From NCBI GenBank assembly GCA_030378125.1, contig JAUCGN010000005.1:1-23053 (forward strand): a stretch of 23,053 bases of DNA, given 5' to 3'. Shown here one piece after another: positions 7,025 through 15,400 of this stretch. The stretch is from Thiotrichales bacterium HSG1 (GTDB lineage Bacteria > Pseudomonadota > Gammaproteobacteria > Beggiatoales > Beggiatoaceae). The translations under genes and the position numbers were made by a program. The notes under the pieces are model-generated. The model was given only the letters and a program-made list of their open reading frames with translations, was not told the origin of the DNA and made no database searches. Position 1 is the first letter of the stretch; every line of letters begins with the position of its first letter.

Positions 7025-10000
7025 TTATTCCTGTTTTAAAACCAACAATGTTATATCATCAATTACCTTTTTTTCACCAATATAGTCTTTTACATCAGCA
7101 ACCACAGCTTGTTGTACTTCCAAAGAACTTCCCAACCAATTACCACTAACAACATTGCATAATCGTTCTAAGCTATACTGTTTATTTTCAATATTCTGAG
7201 CTTCAGTGATTCCATCGGTATATAAAACAATACCATCCCCAGCTTGCAGAGTTATTTCTTGATGGGAAGAAAATTCGGCTATATCATCTACCACTCCAAC
7301 CATAAAACCTAGATCAAATGTATCAATTAATTCAACTTTTCCATTTTTTCTGACCAATAAAATTTCTTCATGTTGACCAGTTAATTGCAAGGTTCCATTT
7401 TTATAATCCAACAATGACAAAGTCAAATTTTTATCAGTTTCCATCCGTTGGGCATTGTGATAAACAGTACGATTGACGATATTTAAAAATGTCTCTGGGT
7501 TATCAATACCAGCCAATAATAAAGCTCGTACTGTAGTTTGTACCATCAACATTAATACACCACTTTCCAAACCATGACCAGTTACATCGCCAATCCCAAT
7601 TTTAATATGCCCATCGTGGTTCAAAACCTCATAATAATCTCCACCAACTTCTTCTGCTGGTTCCATAAAACCGGCAATATCTAAATTATCAATCTGTTGT
7701 AATTCTGTTTCTTTAGGTAAAACCATATGCTGCAATTGTTTAGCAATATCTAATTCAGCACCCATTCGCATGTTTTCCTGCTTCAATTGTTCATTTAAAT
7801 AAGTGATTTCTTGATTTGCGGTAGCTAATTGTCCAGTTCTTTGTTCCACTTTATCTTCTAACGTTTTATATAGTAAGGAGTTTTCTAATGAAATGGCAGC
7901 TTGAGAAGAAAACATATTAATCATTTTAAGTCTTGCTTCTGTAAATGCACCTTCTATCAAATTATTTTCTAAATATAATAAACCAATGAGTTTTCCTTGA
8001 TGCAAAATTGGACTGCATAAAATTGATTTAAGTCGATATTGCTGGATATAGCTATCTTTAGTGTAAATTCCTTCTTGCATAGCATTCATCAATACCACTG
8101 GCTCACGAGTTCTCACTACATAATTGACAATAGGAATTGGTAAATGTCCTTCTACAGGAATAGATTGTAAAATAGTAATTTCATCAACACCAAGCTTTCC
8201 CTCTGCTTCAATCACCCACTTTGACTCACCTTTTCCAAGTATTAATAAACCTCTTTCAGCCCCAGCATTTTCAATCACAATATGCATCATTTTTTCTAGC
8301 AATTTGCTTAAAACAATCTCTCCGGCTAAAGTATGGGATGCTTTGGTGATGCTATCTAAATCTAATATTGTTGAAGTTTGTAACTTAGTGGAAACTGAAG
8401 TCATTAATGTGTTTATTGTTGCAGTTATGTTTGGAACAAAAGTTTTAGCCACAGTTAGTAATTGTGGATATTTTGCTTCTAACTCAGATACTTTAGCATT
8501 AGCACCCCACAATTTATATAAATAATGAGCTTTTAATAAATAAACATTGCTAAACTCTTCTTTAGCTTGACTTAACCAAAATTTACCAGCTAATTCATTA
8601 CCAAGGGCTTCAAATTGAATATATTCATTTTCTTTAGCAGTTTGAATGGCTAAATCGTATAGGTGCATAACTCTACCAATTTCTTCATTGGAAATACGTG
8701 CAAATTCAGCTTTTACGATAAGATATTGCTGTGAATAGTTTGGAGGATAAATATCTGCCCAAGCTTTCATTTTGGCAATAAATTCTTTAAGTCTTTGCAA
8801 ATACAGTTCTTTTTTAACAGAATTTTCATAAACTGCTGTTATTGCCAAAGCGTTGTATAAATAAAGCTCTACCGTAAAATTTTGATGGGTTGCTAAAATA
8901 GCATTCGCTAATTGAAATTGTGGATAAATATCAAGCAATTCTTCATAATATTCAAAGAAATACAAACTTCTTATTTTGGTGGCATAAAGCCATCCAGCAA
9001 AAATCGGAATTTTACCAAATTGTTTCCATGTTTCCTCTTCATTAAAATTAACTGTACTCAAAGTCTTATTATCCAGAGTTTGGCCTTGCAAGTGTAAAGT
9101 TGCTTGTATAATTCCAATTTTAAAAATATCTCTGACAAAATTATTGGTTTTTGCCATATAATTCATCGTATCCAATGCTTCTGTGTACACTTTCTGGAGA
9201 TTTTCACCACGAAAAAAACGAGTTGATGTTTTCCACATCAGATTAAAACCAGCGAAAGCAATGTCTCCAGAATCTAAACCATTATGAAAAGCTTTTTCAA
9301 ATTCGGTGGGAAGGTATTTTAAATGAGTATGCCAATGACTCCAAAAAATATGATAAAACATCATAGTACGACATGATATTGATTTATCATCAAATTGTTC
9401 AATTAATTTCATACCAAGTTTACCAAATTTTACTCCTTCTTGAATTTTATTCAAAGCACTCGCCATAAAAAAACCAAGACTTGCATATCCAACTGGTGAA
9501 AAGCGGGTATTACCATATTTCAACGATAGATTAGTTTGTTTATAGGCCAATGCACCATGAAGTAATTGTTCTCCAGCAAAAAATGCTGACATCATTGTGC
9601 TGTTTATGATTTTGGTTGTAGTAATTATCTGTGGATCAGAAGTTAATTTATTTTCAATGGTAAGATTGTCTATATCAATTTGGCGGCTTTCATTTGCTAT
9701 AAAAACATGTAATTGCTCCGAAGAATCAGGAATATAAATATCCAACAATTTGAGGGCTTTTTTACCAGTAGATAAAACCTCAGTTAATTTACCAAACAGT
9801 TGATATTGTTCAATTTGGATAACATAAACTTGTGCTTTTTCTAAAGAGGTTTGTGCTTTTTTTAGTAAAATGGAATAATATTTTTCTGCTCTCTGATAAT
9901 TTTTATTTAAAAGAGCAATCTCAGCACAAGCAAAATAGATTCTATAAGTCAAATTATATTCCAATTGCCACGCATTTTTGGGTAATAATTTAATACTGAT

Positions 10001-12286
10001 AGCAAGATATTTCTCAGCCGGTTTATAAGCTGTAGCAAACTTGGCTTTTTTGGTTGCTTGCAAATTCAATTCGGCTAACTGTAATTTTTCTTGTACGTTG
10101 GTGATTAGAGTCCAAGCAATATTGAAATGATCAACAATTTTAAAAATTTCATTATCCCATTCTTCAGGAGATAAATTGGCTAACAATAACCGTCCAATTT
10201 TTAGATGCACTGCTTTTTTCTGATTATCATCAATTAAAGCATAAGCAGCTTGCTGTACTCTATCATGCAAAAATTTGAATTGAGATTTTTCAGCAGTATC
10301 AAGGTGTTTATAATTTTCATCTAAAGGCTGAACAAGTTCTTCCTCAATTGCTGGACGTAATATGGATATGGTTTCATTTTGCTCAGAAATAATATTTAAT
10401 GTGGATAAATCAAATTGATTACCGATACAAGCTGCTAACTGCAATATCATTGAAGTTTTTTCCGGCAATTTATCAATCTTATTGGCCATCAACTCAACCA
10501 CATTATCAGTGATATTTTGGGCAGTTATCTGTTTAACATCCCATTGCCATTGTTGCTGTTTAAAACTCAATAATTCCTCTTTATACAAGGTATGCAAAAA
10601 ATGATGGGTAAAAAAAGCATTGCCTTGAGTTTTTTGGTAAACTAAATCGGCTAAGGTTTGACTGGTTTTACATTGTAAAGTGTCTTGTAATAAATGATTA
10701 ATATCAGATAGTTGCAAATTAGATAATTCAATGTGGTTAACAATAGCGTTAGCTTTTTGCAGTTCCTCCACCACCATGATAAATGGATGGCTGCTATCAA
10801 CTTCGTTATCACGATAAGCCCCAATAATCAACAGATGTAGAATCTGATCGTCAAGCATGATATTTTTAAGTAAACTCAATGAAGCGGAATCTATCCATTG
10901 CAAATCATCAATAAACAAAATAAAAGGATGTTTTTTATCACATAATGCTTTAACAAAATTTAGAAAAAATATCTGAAATCTATTTTGAGCTTCAGTAGGT
11001 CCAACTTCTACAACGGTAGGTTGTTTACCTATAACTAGCTCTAAATCCGGAACCACATCAATTATAATTTGGCCATTATTACCAACTGCGTCTAATATTT
11101 TATTTCTCCAATTTGCTAAAAGTTCGGTATTTTCCGTCAGTAAATAATGACAAAATTCATTAAATGCTTGTGTTATGGCAGAATAAGGAATATCTTTTTG
11201 GAGTTGATCAAACTTACCCGCTGCAAAATAACCCTTCTTTTTGGTCATCGGTTTGTGGACTTCATGGACTATTGCTGTTTTGCCCACTCCAGAATAGCCT
11301 GCAACTAACATCATTTCAGTCTTACCATCACTAACTCGTTCAAAAGCTTGTAATAAAATATCAACTTCATTATCACGGCCATAAAGTTTTTGCGGAATTT
11401 GAAATTGCCCGGAAAAATCTTTTTGAGCTAAATCAAAAGACAAACATGCCATATCTTCAAGACCTGTCAAGTTTTCTTGGATTTTTTCTAAATCTGCTTT
11501 AACTCCAAAAGCTGATTGATAACGGTCTTCAGCATTTTTAGCCAATAGTTTCATTATAATATCAGAAACAATTGGGGGGATTTCAGGATTGATTTCACAC
11601 GGTGGAATTGGGATTTTAGCAATATGACAATGGATTAATTCCATTGTATCCTTAGTAGTAAAGGGTAATCGCCCACAAAGCAATTCATAAAAAGTAACTC
11701 CTAACGAATATAGGTCGGTGCGATAATCAATACTGCGGTTAATACGGCCAGTTTGCTCTGGAGAAATATAAGCCAACGTACCTTCTAGTTGTTCTGGATT
11801 GCTAAGAGTAGGAATTTCTCGTGACAAACGGCTGGCAATTCCGAAGTCAATAATTTTTACTTGTTTAGTGATTGGTTCCCACACGATATTGCTAGGATTA
11901 ATATCTTTGTGAATAACATTGGCAGCGTGAATATTACCCAATCCTTCAGCTAGTTGAATAGCAAATGAAAAAAAATCTTTTAAATTAAATACCCGTTCTA
12001 GCATTAATTGCTTAAGGGAATTTCCATCAAAGTCCTCCAAAATTATAACCAAAGTATTCTGATATTTTTCAATATCGTAGGTCTTAATAATACCGTTTGA
12101 GTCTAAATTACTAGTTATTTCAACTTCTTGTTGATAACGATTTAATTCGGTTGGACTTGGATAGTCCTGTTTGAGCATTTTTAGAATAACTGGCTGGTTG
12201 TCATTGTTGCGATATCCACGATAAATGAGTGAATTAGCACTTTCATAAATTTGACTATCTATTTTATAGTTGGGTAAAATTAGCAT
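7025..12286 (-). CDS. Giant Ser/Thr kinase - AAA ATPase - GAF - PP2C phosphatase (array gene 1)
   Basis: This 1753-residue cytoplasmic signalling protein starts with a Hanks-type Ser/Thr kinase domain (about 8-268): Lys36 in VILKMLK, HKDINPSN with Asp128 and Asn133, DFG at 147-149 and SPE at 175-177. The glycine loop is not canonical. An AAA_16-type ATPase follows, with Walker A GYSGVGKT at 330-337 and Walker B FILFIDD ending at Asp460-461. A long helical, TPR-like region covers about 700-1270, and a GAF domain about 1317-1465. A coiled coil leads into an RsbU/SpoIIE-type PP2C domain (about 1515-1753). Its metal-binding Asp1550 (GGDYY), Asp1567 (GDVTGHG), the Asp of LYTDGITEA and the DDITLLV end are all present. 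The architecture matches HstK-like multidomain kinases of cyanobacteria and sulfur bacteria, with a phosphatase in place of the usual histidine kinase. AAAGGA lies about 10 nt before the ATG. The 3' end is fused to IS630 debris: the last residue is Glu where paralogues have Lys or Arg. Confidence 0.93.
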   Translation of the reverse strand: MLILPNYKIDSQIYESANSLIYRGYRNNDNQPVILKMLKQDYPSPTELNRYQQEVEITSNLDSNGIIKTYDIEKYQNTLVIILEDFDGNSLKQLMLERVFNLKDFFSFAIQLAEGLGNIHAANVIHKDINPSNIVWEPITKQVKIIDFGIASRLSREIPTLSNPEQLEGTLAYISPEQTGRINRSIDYRTDLYSLGVTFYELLCGRLPFTTKDTMELIHCHIAKIPIPPCEINPEIPPIVSDIIMKLLAKNAEDRYQSAFGVKADLEKIQENLTGLEDMACLSFDLAQKDFSGQFQIPQKLYGRDNEVDILLQAFERVSDGKTEMMLVAGYSGVGKTAIVHEVHKPMTKKKGYFAAGKFDQLQKDIPYSAITQAFNEFCHYLLTENTELLANWRNKILDAVGNNGQIIIDVVPDLELVIGKQPTVVEVGPTEAQNRFQIFFLNFVKALCDKKHPFILFIDDLQWIDSASLSLLKNIMLDDQILHLLIIGAYRDNEVDSSHPFIMVVEELQKANAIVNHIELSNLQLSDINHLLQDTLQCKTSQTLADLVYQKTQGNAFFTHHFLHTLYKEELLSFKQQQWQWDVKQITAQNITDNVVELMANKIDKLPEKTSMILQLAACIGNQFDLSTLNIISEQNETISILRPAIEEELVQPLDENYKHLDTAEKSQFKFLHDRVQQAAYALIDDNQKKAVHLKIGRLLLANLSPEEWDNEIFKIVDHFNIAWTLITNVQEKLQLAELNLQATKKAKFATAYKPAEKYLAISIKLLPKNAWQLEYNLTYRIYFACAEIALLNKNYQRAEKYYSILLKKAQTSLEKAQVYVIQIEQYQLFGKLTEVLSTGKKALKLLDIYIPDSSEQLHVFIANESRQIDIDNLTIENKLTSDPQIITTTKIINSTMMSAFFAGEQLLHGALAYKQTNLSLKYGNTRFSPVGYASLGFFMASALNKIQEGVKFGKLGMKLIEQFDDKSISCRTMMFYHIFWSHWHTHLKYLPTEFEKAFHNGLDSGDIAFAGFNLMWKTSTRFFRGENLQKVYTEALDTMNYMAKTNNFVRDIFKIGIIQATLHLQGQTLDNKTLSTVNFNEEETWKQFGKIPIFAGWLYATKIRSLYFFEYYEELLDIYPQFQLANAILATHQNFTVELYLYNALAITAVYENSVKKELYLQRLKEFIAKMKAWADIYPPNYSQQYLIVKAEFARISNEEIGRVMHLYDLAIQTAKENEYIQFEALGNELAGKFWLSQAKEEFSNVYLLKAHYLYKLWGANAKVSELEAKYPQLLTVAKTFVPNITATINTLMTSVSTKLQTSTILDLDSITKASHTLAGEIVLSKLLEKMMHIVIENAGAERGLLILGKGESKWVIEAEGKLGVDEITILQSIPVEGHLPIPIVNYVVRTREPVVLMNAMQEGIYTKDSYIQQYRLKSILCSPILHQGKLIGLLYLENNLIEGAFTEARLKMINMFSSQAAISLENSLLYKTLEDKVEQRTGQLATANQEITYLNEQLKQENMRMGAELDIAKQLQHMVLPKETELQQIDNLDIAGFMEPAEEVGGDYYEVLNHDGHIKIGIGDVTGHGLESGVLMLMVQTTVRALLLAGIDNPETFLNIVNRTVYHNAQRMETDKNLTLSLLDYKNGTLQLTGQHEEILLVRKNGKVELIDTFDLGFMVGVVDDIAEFSSHQEITLQAGDGIVLYTDGITEAQNIENKQYSLERLCNVVSGNWLGSSLEVQQAVVADVKDYIGEKKVIDDITLLVLKQE
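11483..11590. repeat. 108-nt tract identical to 16858-16965
   Basis: These 108 bases in gene 1, encoding the end of the kinase domain, are identical to 16858-16965 in gene 2, whereas sequence on both sides diverges at once. This fits recent gene conversion between paralogues. Confidence 0.85.
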
Positions 12287-12417
12287 AATTATTATTTCCT
12301 TTAAGGTTGATTTACAAAGATTTGATCCCGAAAATCCTTTAATCTTGTAAATCCTGATTCTGACAATTAAAAAATATTTAAATCAATAAATTATTCTGTA
12401 CAAAAAATAAAAACTAG
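12287..12417 (-). promoter_or_regulatory. Leader of gene 1, duplicated hairpin-containing region (copy 1)
   Basis: This 131-bp spacer is almost identical to 17662-17793, with one substitution and one A-run length change. On the plus strand, GATTTACAAAGATT (12309-12322) and AATCTTGTAAATC (12341-12353) form an imperfect 13-bp stem with one bulge and an 18-nt loop. The hairpin lies just upstream of the ribosome binding site in the gene 1 leader. Its sequence (CAGGATTTACAAGATTAAAGGA on the coding strand, split here by the stem) resembles a short repeat I recall from Beggiatoa and other bacteria. No clear -35/-10 pair could be fixed. Confidence 0.6.
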
Positions 12418-15400
12418 CTATTTCTGTTTTAAAACCAACAAAGTAATATCATCCAAAATTTCCCGTTCACCAATGTAATCTTTAACATTAGCAATCACAG
12501 ACTGTTGTACTTGTTTGGCATTACCAGCCCAATTTTTACTAACAACTTCACATAGTTTCTCTAAACCATATTGTATATTTTCAATATTTTGAGCTTCAGT
12601 AATGCCATCAGTATATAAAACAATACCATCTCCAGATTGCAATGATATTTCTTGATGGGATGTAAATTCAGATACATCATCAACTACTCCAACCATAAAA
12701 CCTAAATAAAATGTGTCAATTAACTCAACTTTTCCATCTTTTCTAACTAATAAAATTTCTTCATGTTGACCGGTGATTGTCAAATTACCAGCATGATAAT
12801 CCAACAATGATAAAGTTAAATTTTTATCAGTTTCCATACGTTGAGTATTGTGATAAACAGTACGGTTGACAATATTTAAAAACTGCTCTGGGTTATCAAT
12901 TCCAGCTAATAATAAAGCCCTCACCATAGTTTGTACCATTAACATCAACACGCCACTTTCCAAACCATGCCCAGTTACATCACCAATGCCAATTTTAATA
13001 TGACCATCGTGATTTAAAACTTCATAATAATCACCACCAACTTCCTCTGCTGGCTCCATAAATCCAGCAATATCTAAATTATCAATTTGTTGTAATTCAG
13101 TTTCTTTCGGTAGAACCATTTGCTGCAATTGTTTCGCAACATCTAATTCTGCACCCATACGAACATTTTCTTCTTCTAAACGTTCATTAAGCAAAGTAAT
13201 TTCTTGATTGGCAGTGGCTAATTGTTCAGTACGTTGTTCTACTTTTTGCTCCAACGTTCTATACAATAAGGCATTTTCCAAAGAAATTGCTGCTTGGGAA
13301 GAAAGCATATCAATCATTTTAAACCTAGCCGGAGTAAATGCACCTTCGATAAGATTATTTTCTACATACAATACTCCGATAAGCTTTCCTTGATGCAAAA
13401 TAGGACTACATAAAATTGATTTAAGCTGATGTTGGAGGATGTAACTATCTTCAGTATAAATACCTTCTTGTATCGCATTAGCTAATACAACTGGTTCATG
13501 ACTTCTGGTCACATAATTGACAATCGAACAAGGTAAATTGCCTTCTAAAGGAATTGATTGTTGGATAGTAACTTTTTTGGAATCCAGTAATCCTTCTGCT
13601 TCAATAACCCACGAATCATCTTGTTTAAGAATCAATAAACCTCTTTCAGCCTCAGCATTTTCAATCACAATATGCATCATTTTTTCTAACAATTCGCTAA
13701 GGACTATTTCTCCGGCCAAAGTTTGGGAGGCTTTGGTGACACTTTCTAAATCCAATATTGTTGAAGTTTGCAACTTATTGGAAACTGAGGTCATTAATGT
13801 GCTTATTGTTGCAGTTATATTTGAATCGAAAGTTTTAACTACAGCTAATAATTGTGGATATTTTACTTCTAAATCCGCTACTTTTGCCAAAGCCCCCCAT
13901 TGTTGGTATAGATAATGAGTTTCTTTAAGGTAAATTTGAGCAATTTTTTCATTACCTTGTTCTAACCAAAACTTAGCTGTTAGTTCATTAGCAAGTGCTT
14001 CTTCTTGAAGGTATTGATTTTCTTTAGCACCAGCAATAGCTTTATCATACAATTCGATAGCTTGCCAATTTTGTTCTTGTACTCTAGCTTTTTCTGCTTC
14101 AACTAAATCATATTTATGCTGGAAATTCATTGGGGCATGTTCAGCCCACAACTTCATTTTTTCTTGATTTGCAGTCACTTTGGTTAAAACATTTTCTTGT
14201 TCTTGCTGAGATAAATTCGGATAGACTGCTAATTTAGCGAGAGAATCATAAAAATGAAATACAGGAACCATAATCAGGCTTATAGCACCATCTAAGTGCT
14301 GTTCTGCTATTTCAGCATTTTCAATTGCAGTGATATATTCTTGAAATAGATAATGTAAAAAACTTTTGTAAAAATGTAAAAAATAAATTGACGTTCTATC
14401 ATTTGCTTGTTGATGAACGGGTAATTGAATATTCTCATCATAAGCTTTACCATTCAAAATACACGGATTATTAGAATCCCCTCTTAAATTCAAAACAGTT
14501 TGCCAAGATATATTAAGCCAATTAAGGGGAGCTTTTTGTTTGAGGCGATTTAGTGAAGAACTATACATAGCCATTTCCTGTTCAAGTATTACAAGTTGTT
14601 TATTGGCAAAAAAAGAATAGGAAGTATACATTTGTAAAGAATAGCCACCATATTCGAGATTGCCAATTTCTAAACCAGTTTGGTAATTTTCTAGTAATGG
14701 TTGTAATGTTTTTCCAAGATGTTCTTTCCAAAACCTAATATGCCCATTAAATATATGAACAATATTAATTTTAAGTCTTTTTTCATTCAATCGTTCTAGC
14801 AAATTTAAAGCAAGTCGGCCAAATTGATAACCTGATTCAATATCAGAAACTACACCACAAAGAATAAGTCCATAAAAAGCATAAGAATAACTTGATTCAG
14901 AACAATTGCCATGTTCAAGCGATAAATTAACTTGTTTAAGTACCAATAAGACCATCAACCCCGGTGATGCAACAAAAGCTGCTGCACTAACTGCTTCCAT
15001 GATACGCATTGCTAATATCTTATCTAGGTTTGTCATAATTGGTAAGTCAATAATAGTTTGAATTGATTTACCAGACAAAAAAGCTTGTGTTTCCTGTAAA
15101 GTTAATCCAATATCCTCTTGAGTAGGTTCTGTTGGTAGATTAATACTCAATTGCTTAAGAAAAATTAATGCAGTTTTAATAGCTTCTTGTTGTTGATTTT
15201 GGGCTACATAAGCTGATATTTGAATTTTATAGATTTTAGCTTCATCGGATAAAGTCCGTGTTCTTTGCAACACTATTTGAACCAGTTGTTCCATCTGTTC
15301 AAAATTACCACTCAGATAAGCTGCTTCTACCATTTCGGTAAAGATATTGAGTGTCAAATCATAATCAGTTTCCCAACTTTTTTCTGGTAAGCATTCTTTA

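Noticed and set aside
6862..7149. Plus-strand frame of 95 codons near the IS630 relic
   Set aside because: It is antisense to the IS630 relic and the 3' end of gene 1; the minus strand explains the sequence.
8124..8525. Plus-strand frames opposite the GAF region (also 13517-13915 and 21427-21759)
   Set aside because: They recur because the GAF-coding DNA is conserved between paralogues; they have no family match and no ribosome binding site.
12287..12417. Leader hairpin as a known riboswitch class
   Set aside because: It is a single bulged stem without the multi-helix core of any riboswitch I recognise; a repeat or simple regulatory hairpin is more likely.
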